From Pusillimonas sp. DMV24BSW_D (GTDB lineage: Bacteria; Pseudomonadota; Gammaproteobacteria; Burkholderiales; Burkholderiaceae_B), in NCBI RefSeq assembly GCF_011388195.1, contig NZ_CP049990.1, forward strand, positions 620,001 to 684,000: a stretch of DNA of 64,000 nucleotides, given 5' to 3'. Position 1 is the stretch's first letter. Each line of letters opens with the position of its first letter. Below the pieces are notes generated by a model, which was given only the letters and a program-made list of their open reading frames with translations, did no database searches and had not been told where the DNA came from. Positions 1 through 7,516 of this stretch are shown piece by piece. The position numbers and the translations under genes are program-made.

Positions 1-1133
1 TCACGGTGTATCAATCCAGTTTCGATGACGGCGGTAGCGGTGTTCAGCTTAAAGCGTGGCCGATTTCAGGCAAAAACACTGAAACATTCAATGTGGATAC
101 CACGGTGGGCGACCCAACCGACATTACGCTCAATGCCAGTACGGAACAACCGGAACGCTATCAACTGAACGTAACCGACCTGCGTGTTATTAACGTTGAG
201 AATCTGGAAATTAACGCCGACCCGCAACCGCGCGCCGTGCTTGACCACGTCGCTGCAGTCACAGGCAGTGCAACAACACTGAAAAACGAGAACCTGCGCA
301 ATGTCGGTCCCAGTGTGGAATACCGGCTCACCGGCGCAGATGGGCAATCGTTTGAATATCACAACTACATGATGCCCATTGCACTCGACGGCGGGCCGGT
401 TTTTCTGGTGGGTGTACGAAGCAATTCAGCCGAAGCATTCCGCTACATCCGAATTCCCGCCGATGCGAACAACTCGCTTGAGTCTTTCATTCACCTGCGC
501 ACGGCGCTCAACAATCCCGAATTGCGCCGGCAAGCCGCCCAACAGTTCGCCGCACAAAGCGCCAACAGTGAGTCACAAAAAGCGTTGCTGGAAAAAGCAG
601 CAGCCGGTGCCCTTGAGGCATTCTCCAAAGGGGGGTTCAACCAACTTCTTGAACCCGTCCCCGAAGCCGAGCGCGGCCGTTTCCTAAGTTTCGCCGTGCC
701 CATGATCCAACTTTCACTCGCGGCTTTATACGATTTGGATCGCGCCCAACGCGGATTGCCCGAACTCACCTACAATGAAGCACAAAGCAACGCTCACAAC
801 CAATGGATGCAACAAGCGCTGTTGGCTCTGTCGAACCTGCCCGACTATCCAGCGCCCATCGTCATGTCATTAACCCAGTTCGATCACGTTCAAGCCAGTG
901 TTTTCCAGGTAGCGCGCAGCCCCGGGCAAACCACGGTGTACTTGGGCTGTCTGTTTCTGGTTATCGGCATCTTTTCCATGTTTTATATTCGTGATCGCCG
1001 CATCTGGATTTGGGTTCAACCCAAACATTCCGGCAGCCAATGGTTAGCCGCCATGACGTCACAACGGCGCACGCTGGATTTCACCCAAGAGTTTGAGCGC
1101 TTCAAGAATGCGTTTAAACAACTGTCCACTTAA
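1..1133 (+). CDS. resB: Cytochrome c biogenesis protein ResB (Ccs1), C-terminal part, cut by window start
   Basis: This is the 3' part of a ResB/Ccs1 protein, the partner of CcsB/CcsA in the system II machinery that delivers heme to apocytochromes c on the periplasmic side. The reading frame is open from base 3, so the true start lies upstream and at least one N-terminal membrane block is missing. What remains is a large periplasmic region (about residues 1-310) followed by one membrane helix near residues 313-330 (VYLGCLFLVIGIFSMFYI) and a basic cytoplasmic tail, the usual ResB ending. The stop lies 11 bp before ccsB, so the two genes form an operon. Identification rests on this topology and the direct linkage to ccsB; confidence is good although only part of the protein is visible. 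Confidence 0.87.
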   Translation, partial: TVYQSSFDDGGSGVQLKAWPISGKNTETFNVDTTVGDPTDITLNASTEQPERYQLNVTDLRVINVENLEINADPQPRAVLDHVAAVTGSATTLKNENLRNVGPSVEYRLTGADGQSFEYHNYMMPIALDGGPVFLVGVRSNSAEAFRYIRIPADANNSLESFIHLRTALNNPELRRQAAQQFAAQSANSESQKALLEKAAAGALEAFSKGGFNQLLEPVPEAERGRFLSFAVPMIQLSLAALYDLDRAQRGLPELTYNEAQSNAHNQWMQQALLALSNLPDYPAPIVMSLTQFDHVQASVFQVARSPGQTTVYLGCLFLVIGIFSMFYIRDRRIWIWVQPKHSGSQWLAAMTSQRRTLDFTQEFERFKNAFKQLST

Positions 1134-1144
1134 CGAGGTTCATC

Positions 1145-2497
1145 ATGTCTGATGCCCATACCCATTCACCTGCCTGGGAAGCGGCCATGGCCGCCAGCGG
1201 CGACGGCCGAGGCGAACGAGGCCGGCCCGACTGGACGGACCTGCTGTTTCTCATCGTATTGTCGGCCGGCGCCGCCTATGCACTGCTGGCGTTCAGCTCA
1301 AATATGGACGTCTACGAGAAAGCGATTCTGGTCTGTGCCGTGCCTGCCACGGTATGGCTGGGCTGGCTCTGGCGCCCGCTTCGCTGGTTGCTCATCGCCA
1401 GTGGCTTAAGCGCCTTACTGGCCATCTGGCTGTATAGCGCCGGGCAAGGCCTGGACCAGGGCGACATTACGCGTGGCGACACAGTTTTTCTACTGAAATA
1501 TCTGTTTTCCTCGCAATCGGCCATTTTATGGATGTGCGCCCTGTTCGTTCTGGCAACGATCTCATACTGGGTCGGCATTATCAGCCAAACCGCAGCATGG
1601 CTTGGCACGGCGCTAACCTGGGGTGCAGTGTACGCCGGCACCACCGGCTTGCTGGTACGCTGGCGCGAAGGCCATCTTTTAGGCCCTGATATCGGCCACA
1701 TTCCGGTCAGCAACCTGTACGAAGTTTTCGTTCTTTTCGCACTGATTACCGCCCTGTTCTACCTGTATTACGAGCGCCGCTACGCCACCCGCGCGCTGGG
1801 CGGCTTTGTGCTGCTGGTTGTCACCTCGGCGGTTATTTTCCTGCTGTGGTACACCTTCACCCGCAATGCCTTCGAAATCCAGCCTTTGGTGCCCGCGCTT
1901 AAAAGCTGGTGGATGAAGATCCACGTACCGGCCAATTTCATTGGTTACGGCACCTTCTCGCTGGCGGCCATGGTGGGGTTTGCCTATTTAATCAAAGAGC
2001 ATGGTGAAACGAAGTCACGCCGCAAGCTGATTCCCTTGTTTTTGCTGGGCGCCATTCTTTGTGCCGAGCCGTTCATGTTTGGTTCGCGAGAACTGTCTCC
2101 CACCTGGATGCTTTACTTCGGCATTGGTGCCTTGATTGTCGGCACCATATTGGCCTTGCGCGCCCCCATTGCCAAACGACTGCCATCGTTGGAAATTCTC
2201 GACGACATCATGTATCGCGCTATTGCCGTGGGCTTTGCATTCTTTACCGTTGCGACGATTCTGGGCGCGCTATGGGCGGCCGATGCCTGGGGCGCTTATT
2301 GGCAGTGGGATCCAAAAGAAACCTGGGCGCTTATTGTGTGGCTGAACTACGCCGCCTGGCTGCATATGCGGCTGATGAAAGGTTTGCGGGGCACCATGGC
2401 GGCCTACTGGGCGCTGGTCGGCCTGGTGATTACCAGCTTTGCATTCCTAGGCGTAAACATGTTCTTGTCGGGGCTGCACTCTTACGGCGAGCTTTAA
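1145..2497 (+). CDS. ccsB: Cytochrome c biogenesis protein CcsB (CcsA/ResC family)
   Basis: This is an integral inner-membrane heme handling protein of system II cytochrome c maturation; with ResB it exports heme and attaches it to CXXCH motifs of cytochromes. At 450 residues it has the usual length. Many hydrophobic helices are visible. Near residues 378-395 lies the tryptophan-rich WWD-type signature (WGAYWQWDPKETWAL) that binds heme, and conserved histidines occur in flanking segments, for example WWMKIHVP near residue 258 and LHMR just after the WWD region. It starts 11 bp after resB with an AACGAGG ribosome site. Its stop codon overlaps the stop of the convergent metC by 4 bases, so the operon must end inside or beyond that gene. 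No odd features. Confidence 0.95.
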   Translation: MSDAHTHSPAWEAAMAASGDGRGERGRPDWTDLLFLIVLSAGAAYALLAFSSNMDVYEKAILVCAVPATVWLGWLWRPLRWLLIASGLSALLAIWLYSAGQGLDQGDITRGDTVFLLKYLFSSQSAILWMCALFVLATISYWVGIISQTAAWLGTALTWGAVYAGTTGLLVRWREGHLLGPDIGHIPVSNLYEVFVLFALITALFYLYYERRYATRALGGFVLLVVTSAVIFLLWYTFTRNAFEIQPLVPALKSWWMKIHVPANFIGYGTFSLAAMVGFAYLIKEHGETKSRRKLIPLFLLGAILCAEPFMFGSRELSPTWMLYFGIGALIVGTILALRAPIAKRLPSLEILDDIMYRAIAVGFAFFTVATILGALWAADAWGAYWQWDPKETWALIVWLNYAAWLHMRLMKGLRGTMAAYWALVGLVITSFAFLGVNMFLSGLHSYGEL

Positions 2498-3684
2498 AAG
2501 GCCAACGCTTTCGTGTCACAGTAAGCCGACAAGGCGTTCGCTAGGTCCGCCCACAGCGCCTCAGGGTCCTCCAACCCTGCGTGCAGCCGCAGCAATGGGC
2601 CTTGGTAGGGCCACGGCGTGACTGATCGTGAAGGCGTATCAATCGGCAAAGCCAAGCTTTCATAGCCCCCCCATGAAAGGCCGATACCAAACAAAGTCAG
2701 TTGGTCGAAAAACTTCTCCAGTGCCTGCGCCCCCGCAGGCACTGGCTGAAGCACCACACTGAACAACCCACTGGCACCCAGGAAATCGCGTTTCCAGAAT
2801 GTATGCCCCGGCGAGGACGAGAGTGCGGGATGCAGTACCGCCTCAACAGCCGGATGCGATTGCAAACGTTCAGCCAGCATCAGCGCCGTTGCCTGATGGC
2901 GTTGAAGCCGAACGGATAAAGTGCGCAAACCCCTGGTGGCCATATAAATATCATCGGGCCCGGCCGTTTGACCGAAAGCCTGCGCGTGCGCCTGCAACCG
3001 CGGCCAGGCACGTTGATTGGTCGTTACCGCGCCTAATATGGCATCGGAATGACCCACAAGATATTTGGTGGCCGCATGAATAGACACATCGACACCATGC
3101 TGAAACGGTTTAAAGTACAGCGGCGTTGCCCACGTGTTGTCCATCAACACCCAGGCGCCGAAAGCATGGGCAACCTGCGCCAACGCAGGCACATCGACCA
3201 CTTCAAATGTTTGTGAACCCGGTGACTCCAGATATAGAACCCGGGTTGTGCTGCGAAACCGCTTCGCGATATTTGCTCCTTCCAAGGGGCAAAAATACTC
3301 AACCTGCACTCCCATTTTGCTCAAAACCTGATCCGCAAATGCCCGAGTCGGACCATAAACGTTATCAGTGATCAGAATATGGTCACCCGGTGACAGGAAT
3401 GCCAGCATTGCATGCGTACACGCGGCCAAACCTGAAGGAAAAACCTGCGCGTCGTACGCCCCCTCCAGCTCTGCAAGGAGCGCCTCAAAAGACCGCGTGG
3501 TTGCCGTTCCGAACCGGGCGTAGTGCCCGTAAGGGTTGGCATTGGCCCGTGCTGCTTTCCAGTCGGCATAGGAGTCAACCAACAAGGTCGACGCACGACA
3601 GGGTGGTGTATTCACCATACCGCCAAAATGCGCCGGCGCCCGGCCGGAATGAATAAGAAGCGTATCGTCATGCGAGGTTTTCAT
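2494..3684 (-). CDS. metC: Cystathionine beta-lyase (Cys/Met metabolism PLP enzyme)
   Basis: This PLP enzyme of the Cys/Met metabolism family splits cystathionine into homocysteine, pyruvate and ammonia in methionine biosynthesis. At 396 residues it has family length. Visible marks are the YARFGTATTRSFEALLAELEG region near residue 55 that contacts the cofactor, the aspartate in WVLMDNTWATP near residue 190, and the Schiff-base lysine in HAATKYLVGHSD near residue 212. The family also includes cystathionine gamma-lyase and gamma-synthase; the MetC call rests on overall motif spelling and is not certain. The start is the ATG at 3684. It diverges from an Lrp/AsnC regulator across an AT-rich 122-bp region, so that regulator may control it. 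Confidence 0.88.
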   Translation of the reverse strand: MKTSHDDTLLIHSGRAPAHFGGMVNTPPCRASTLLVDSYADWKAARANANPYGHYARFGTATTRSFEALLAELEGAYDAQVFPSGLAACTHAMLAFLSPGDHILITDNVYGPTRAFADQVLSKMGVQVEYFCPLEGANIAKRFRSTTRVLYLESPGSQTFEVVDVPALAQVAHAFGAWVLMDNTWATPLYFKPFQHGVDVSIHAATKYLVGHSDAILGAVTTNQRAWPRLQAHAQAFGQTAGPDDIYMATRGLRTLSVRLQRHQATALMLAERLQSHPAVEAVLHPALSSSPGHTFWKRDFLGASGLFSVVLQPVPAGAQALEKFFDQLTLFGIGLSWGGYESLALPIDTPSRSVTPWPYQGPLLRLHAGLEDPEALWADLANALSAYCDTKALAF

Positions 3685-3753
3685 ACTGAATATGATAATG
3701 ACACCCTGACGAAATGATTTTGATTTTTACCTACCGCATTCTCTAAAAATAAA

Positions 3754-3769
3754 ATAATATTCTTATTAT
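3754..3769. promoter_or_regulatory. Inverted repeat in metC / lrp divergent region, candidate Lrp-type operator
   Basis: ATAATA-TTCT-TATTAT is a perfect 6-bp inverted repeat with a 4-bp spacer, inside a very AT-rich stretch (about 3716-3800) between divergent metC and the Lrp/AsnC gene. Lrp-family proteins bind AT-rich palindromes of about 15 bp next to their own gene. The repeat is seen directly; its role is inferred. Confidence 0.4.
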
Positions 3770-3806
3770 CTTTAATTTTTTGAAATAAATTTTCTTTTGA
3801 GACAAT

Positions 3807-4274
3807 ATGGACAAGTTCGATTGTCATATTCTTGAGATTTTGCAATCCGATTGTGCGCTTGCGGTTAACGATATCGCCGAACAGGTTGGCCTAAGCGCAA
3901 CAGCCTGCTGGCGGCGTATACAGAAGCTTGAAGAGCAGGGTATTGTTCGCGCTCGTGTGGCGTTATTGGATGGCGCGAAACTTAACGTTGGCGTAACGGT
4001 TTTTGTGGCAATACGCACCAGCCGGCACGATGCCAAATGGCTGGCGCAATTTCATGCGGCGGTCTCAACGATTCCAGAAGTCGTTGAACTGTATCGGATG
4101 TCGGGCGACACCGATTATTTAATGCGCGTTGTCGTACCCGACGTGGCGGGTTACGACCGTATCTACAAACGGCTCATCCATATGGCCGAACTGTCCGACG
4201 TAAGTTCAAGCTTTGCAATGGAGCAAATAAAATACACAACAGCTTTGCCTCTCGGATATGTTGCAGATACGTAA
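3807..4274 (+). CDS. Lrp/AsnC family transcriptional regulator
   Basis: This is a 155-residue feast/famine DNA-binding protein. Residues 1-60 form the AsnC-type winged helix (FDCHILEILQSDCALAVNDIAE, then SATACWRRIQKLEEQG), and residues 65-150 form the RAM ligand-binding domain with the typical YRMSGDTDYLMRVVVPD stretch. Such proteins sense amino acids and often regulate the divergent neighbour, here metC. The start at 3807 matches the family N-terminus; the ribosome site is weak. Transcription converges with the TetR gene 29 bp beyond its stop. The target amino acid cannot be told from sequence. Confidence 0.9.
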   Translation: MDKFDCHILEILQSDCALAVNDIAEQVGLSATACWRRIQKLEEQGIVRARVALLDGAKLNVGVTVFVAIRTSRHDAKWLAQFHAAVSTIPEVVELYRMSGDTDYLMRVVVPDVAGYDRIYKRLIHMAELSDVSSSFAMEQIKYTTALPLGYVADT

Positions 4275-4303
4275 ATCGAAACACGCGCGCGCAACAAGAA
4301 AGA

Positions 4304-4972
4304 TTAGTCGGGCCTTACGCCTCGTATGGCCAGGTCCGCCAGTTCCCTGAACCGAGCCAAACCCTCAACTGCATCAGGCTTTTCCTGATTCAGCCAACGC
4401 CGCACTTCGGTTAAATAAATCGTTAAAAACAGCGAGGCGATTAACGAGGCTGAGGCCGTTTTGGTTGCCTGCCCTGTAGTCTGCCCGCGGCTCACGATTT
4501 GCTGCAATGCCTTCACCATGCGTGGCCGACGCTCGTAAAAACGGGCAGTTTCAGGACCCGGTTCATCGGTTGCGCCCACCACGTCCATAATTTCACGCAC
4601 AATGGGCCGCCCTAAAGCGGGGTGGGCCGCCCAGTAATCGTAACGAGGCCTGAAGAAGGCCGTGATCTGCTCCAATAAAGATTTGTCGGTGTTAATGGCC
4701 CGTTCGGCCTGTTCACTGACCTCGTCCAGATCATCGTTCACAATCATCATCAGCAATTCACGTTTGTCTTTCGCATACGTAAACAACGTACCAATTCCCA
4801 CTTCAGCCAAAGCGGCAATATCGCGCGTTGTTGCCACGTCGTAACCTTTTTCCATGAATTCCCGCCGCGCCGCAGCCTGAATTCGGCGACGACGCTCAAG
4901 CTTGCCACGCTCACGCAAACCCATTTTCGCCTGAGCCGCTCGCGTTTTCCTGTGAATAACCTGGTTTTCCAT
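4304..4972 (-). CDS. TetR/AcrR family transcriptional regulator
   Basis: This is a 222-residue TetR-type repressor. The helix-turn-helix is near residues 30-75 (RRRRIQAAARREFMEKGYD, then IAALAEVGIGTLFTYAKDKREL), preceded by an unusually long, very basic N-terminal arm of about 25 residues. The C-terminal ligand domain is not assignable to a substrate. It diverges from a flavin monooxygenase at 5161, and a 20-bp palindrome-like element between them (5044-5063) recurs before the TRAP operon (6426-6445). The simplest reading is that this protein represses both units and is released by the pathway substrate or an intermediate. That assignment is inference. Confidence 0.9.
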   Translation of the reverse strand: MENQVIHRKTRAAQAKMGLRERGKLERRRRIQAAARREFMEKGYDVATTRDIAALAEVGIGTLFTYAKDKRELLMMIVNDDLDEVSEQAERAINTDKSLLEQITAFFRPRYDYWAAHPALGRPIVREIMDVVGATDEPGPETARFYERRPRMVKALQQIVSRGQTTGQATKTASASLIASLFLTIYLTEVRRWLNQEKPDAVEGLARFRELADLAIRGVRPD

Positions 4973-5043
4973 GACTCAAAAAGGTTGAATTGGTGGCCTG
5001 ATACACGATCACGCTTGACCAAAATTAAAACACACCCATAAAA

Positions 5044-5066
5044 TGAAACATGCTCATTTTTGAGCA
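5044..5066. promoter_or_regulatory. Candidate operator, copy 1 (20-bp motif shared with 6426-6445)
   Basis: Bases 5044-5063 (TGAAACATGCTCATTTTTGA) are identical to the reverse complement of 6426-6445. The motif is itself an imperfect palindrome (half sites TGAAACATG and TCAAAAATG). Here it extends into a perfect inverted repeat TGCTCA-TTTT-TGAGCA at 5051-5066. It sits 72 bp upstream of the TetR gene and about 100 bp upstream of the monooxygenase start, overlapping the -35 of a candidate promoter. Identity and symmetry are seen directly; binding by the TetR at 4304-4972 is inferred. Confidence 0.65.
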
Positions 5067-5087
5067 AATAATAGAAATAATTATAGG
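5060..5087 (+). promoter_or_regulatory. Candidate sigma-70 promoter for the flavin monooxygenase gene
   Basis: TTGAGC (5060-5065) and TATAGG (5082-5087) are separated by 16 bp and point toward the monooxygenase gene at 5161. The -35 lies within the candidate operator, a layout that fits repression by steric block. The match to consensus is moderate. Confidence 0.4.
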
Positions 5088-5160
5088 CAGGTTTGGAGAC
5101 ACAGCGACAGCATTATCTTTCGCGACCCTCCCCGATCCTATTTTCACGGATAAACAACTT

Positions 5161-6366
5161 ATGGACAACAACCCTGTCATTGTGTCCGGCGGCGGGCCGG
5201 TGGGATTAGTAGCGGCGTTATCGCTGGCCGAGAAAGGCATTAACGTCGTGGTACTGGAAACCTGTACCGATATTCCAACCGACCTCAGGGCAGGCACGTT
5301 CCACCCGCCCACCGTTGAAATGCTCGATACGCTTTCCATCGGACAGGATTTGCTGCAACTGGGCATTAAAGTGCCGGAGTGGCAAATTCGCGACCGCAAG
5401 AAAGGGCTGGTTGCCCAGTTCGACCTGGGTCGTATCGCCGACGAAACCCCTTACCCATTCCGCCTTCATTGCGAACAGCATAAGGTCTCCCGGCTTGCTT
5501 ACCAGGCCTTGCAGAAATTCTCGAACGCACAGGTTTTATTCGGCCACGAATGTGTGGGGTTTACCCAGGATAAAGAGGGTGTCACGGTACAAATCAAATC
5601 GGGCGACACAACACAAGAGGTACGCGCCAGTTACCTGATTGGAGCCGACGGCGCCCACAGCATCGTTCGCAAAACAGCCGGCATCGAGTTCGAAGGTTTC
5701 ACCTGGCCCGAGCGCTTCCTGGTTTTCGCCACCACCTTCGATCTGAAAAGTGTGGGGTTTACCGGTAATGCCTATATTGCCGACCCCGACGAGTGGGCCG
5801 CCATTTTCGTGCAGCCTCACAATGGCCCACCCGGCATTTATCGAATCGCATTTCCCATTCAGCCGGATCAAGACGAAGAAACCGTGCTGTCCGACGATTA
5901 CGTGCAAAGCCGAATTCAAGGCTTTCTATCGCCCGATCGCACCTACGATATTCCGTATCGCAGCATCTACCGTGTGCATCAGCGAGTTGCCAAAACGTTC
6001 CGGCAAGGTCGCGCTATGCTGGCCGGCGACGCCGCGCACGTGAACAACCCCCTGGGGGGAATGGGCTTGAACAGCGGCATTCACGACGCCATGAACCTGG
6101 CCGACAAGCTTGCCAAGGTCTTGCAGGAAAATGCGGGTGACGATCTGTTAGACCTTTATGACCGCCAACGTCGCATCACCAATGTTGAATATGTCCAGGC
6201 CATCACCATCCGCAACAAAAAAATGCTTGAAGAGCGAGACCCTGAAATCCGCGCCCAGCGCCTGGAAGAAATGCGCGAAACTGCCGCAGATCCGGAAAAA
6301 CACCGCGCATTTCTAATGAATTCATCGATGATCAACAGCGTGCGGCGCGCTGCGCAAATCGAATAG
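5161..6366 (+). CDS. FAD-dependent aromatic monooxygenase (class A flavoprotein hydroxylase)
   Basis: This 401-residue cytoplasmic flavoprotein belongs to the group of PobA/MhpA/pentachlorophenol monooxygenase enzymes that hydroxylate phenolic rings with NAD(P)H and oxygen. The dinucleotide fold GGGPVGLVAAL is near residue 10, the DG motif YLIGADGAHSIVRK is near residue 160, and the GD motif AMLAGDAAHVNNPLGGMGLN is near residue 285. The frame is open upstream to 5050, but that extension would run through the operator and lacks family sequence, so the ATG at 5161 is chosen; no strong ribosome site precedes it. A terminator follows, making it a single-gene unit. It shares an operator-like sequence with the TRAP operon, so it likely acts in the same pathway. 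The substrate is unknown. Confidence 0.88.
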   Translation: MDNNPVIVSGGGPVGLVAALSLAEKGINVVVLETCTDIPTDLRAGTFHPPTVEMLDTLSIGQDLLQLGIKVPEWQIRDRKKGLVAQFDLGRIADETPYPFRLHCEQHKVSRLAYQALQKFSNAQVLFGHECVGFTQDKEGVTVQIKSGDTTQEVRASYLIGADGAHSIVRKTAGIEFEGFTWPERFLVFATTFDLKSVGFTGNAYIADPDEWAAIFVQPHNGPPGIYRIAFPIQPDQDEETVLSDDYVQSRIQGFLSPDRTYDIPYRSIYRVHQRVAKTFRQGRAMLAGDAAHVNNPLGGMGLNSGIHDAMNLADKLAKVLQENAGDDLLDLYDRQRRITNVEYVQAITIRNKKMLEERDPEIRAQRLEEMRETAADPEKHRAFLMNSSMINSVRRAAQIE

Positions 6367-6374
6367 CGTCAATG

Positions 6375-6407
6375 GTTGGGGGTGCGTTTTCCCCAACTCT
6401 TTTTTTT
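6375..6407 (+). terminator. Rho-independent terminator after the flavin monooxygenase
   Basis: GTTGGGG (6375-6381) pairs with CCCCAAC (6391-6397) around a 9-base loop, and a T-rich run follows to 6407. It begins 9 bp after the stop codon. It separates the monooxygenase transcript from the TRAP operon, which therefore needs its own promoter. Confidence 0.85.
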
Positions 6408-6425
6408 GGTGAAAATATGCTAGAG

Positions 6426-6445
6426 TCAAAAATGAGCATGTTTCA
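6426..6445. promoter_or_regulatory. Candidate operator, copy 2 (reverse orientation of 5044-5063)
   Basis: This 20-bp stretch is the exact reverse complement of 5044-5063 and lies 92 bp upstream of the TAXI receptor start. Only the 20-bp core is shared; the flanks differ, so this is not a long duplicated segment. It links the TRAP operon to the TetR/monooxygenase pair in one presumed regulon. Confidence 0.65.
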
Positions 6446-6479
6446 GAAATTTTTAACCCCCCATGTTTTCAGCATGTAG

Positions 6480-6501
6480 GGCAATGAAATTTCACATTGC
6501 C
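6480..6501. promoter_or_regulatory. Inverted repeat GGCAATG-N8-CATTGCC in the TRAP operon leader
   Basis: Perfect 7-bp arms with an 8-bp spacer lie 36 bp upstream of the TAXI start. The repeat could be a second operator or an mRNA leader hairpin just above the ribosome site. The repeat is seen; the role is open. Confidence 0.4.
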
Positions 6502-6536
6502 ACTACATAAAATCAGTTCCACTCCAGGAGACAAAA

Positions 6537-7490
6537 ATGAAATTGAAATTTCTTGCCGGGCTGGCGCTTGCCGTTGGCCTTACCAGCACCGCTGCCGCCC
6601 AGAATGTTGGGGTTGGCACCATGAGCCAAGGCACCATGAGCTATTCCAGCGGCTCGGCCATTGCCAAAGTGATCGCCGAACAAGCCAACATGCAGGCTCG
6701 TGTGCAACCCAATAGCGGCGAAAGCGTTTTAATTCCGCTCGTTGATATGGGCGAGCTTGATTTTGGTATTGCCAACATCCTTGAGTCCGCTGAAGCAAAA
6801 CACGGCGAAAGAGCGTTTGAGGGCCGACCCGCTAAGAACCTTCAAATTGCCTCCGTTATATTCCCCCTGAAAACCGCACTGTTTGTACGTGCCGACTCCG
6901 ACATCAAATCCCTCGCCGACCTGAAAGGTAAACGCGTTACTTACGGCTTTACTGCCATGGGTTCGATTAACACCGTACTCGACGGTTTGCTAGCGACAGG
7001 TGGCTTAGGTCCCGACGACATCCGCCAAGTACTAGTCCCCAACGTGGTGCGTGGTGCCGACGAACTAATCGCCGGCAATGCTGACGCATTCTATTTTGCG
7101 GTGGGTGCCGCCAAAGTGACCGAGGTTGATGCTTCCGTCGGCGGTCTTCGCATGCTCCCCATGGGCACCAGCGAAGCCCAATTGGCCGCGATGCGAAAGA
7201 TTTATCCTTACGGCTATTCAGTCAATGAAGCGCCCCGCCCAGGTCTTCCCGGCTTCACAGAACCCACACCCGTACTGGCATACGACAATTTATTGCTAAC
7301 CAGCCCCAACACGTCCGACGAAGTCGTCTACAAAGCCATGAAGGCGCTTTATGAAAACCAGCCTGAACTGGCTAACTCTTTTGCCCCTTTCCGTGGATTC
7401 AATGTCAAACAAATGTACAAGCCCGACATGCCCCTTGAGTTCCACTCCGGCTCAATGCGTCTATTCAAAGAAGTAGGGCTGGTTAAATAA
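6537..7490 (+). CDS. TAXI family TRAP transporter solute-binding protein
   Basis: This is a 317-residue periplasmic receptor of the TRAP-associated extracytoplasmic immunogenic (TAXI) family, which hands organic acids to a TRAP permease. A Sec signal peptide covers about residues 1-22 (MKLKFLAGLALAVG, ending AAAQ). The mature protein begins with the VGTMSQGTMSYSSGSAIAKVI ligand-loop type region. The ribosome site CCAGGAG is well placed. It is the first gene of a seven-gene operon that reaches the isochorismatase-family gene, and the permease follows 26 bp later. The ligand is unknown; given the downstream enzymes an aromatic or heteroaromatic acid is likely. Confidence 0.92.
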   Translation: MKLKFLAGLALAVGLTSTAAAQNVGVGTMSQGTMSYSSGSAIAKVIAEQANMQARVQPNSGESVLIPLVDMGELDFGIANILESAEAKHGERAFEGRPAKNLQIASVIFPLKTALFVRADSDIKSLADLKGKRVTYGFTAMGSINTVLDGLLATGGLGPDDIRQVLVPNVVRGADELIAGNADAFYFAVGAAKVTEVDASVGGLRMLPMGTSEAQLAAMRKIYPYGYSVNEAPRPGLPGFTEPTPVLAYDNLLLTSPNTSDEVVYKAMKALYENQPELANSFAPFRGFNVKQMYKPDMPLEFHSGSMRLFKEVGLVK

Positions 7491-7516
7491 CCCTGCACCT
7501 CAAGCGGAAAAGCATC

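Noticed and set aside
5050-5160. N-terminal extension of the first flavin monooxygenase
   Set aside because: The frame is open, but it would place the start inside the operator and add sequence unlike the family, which begins just before the GGGPVG motif.
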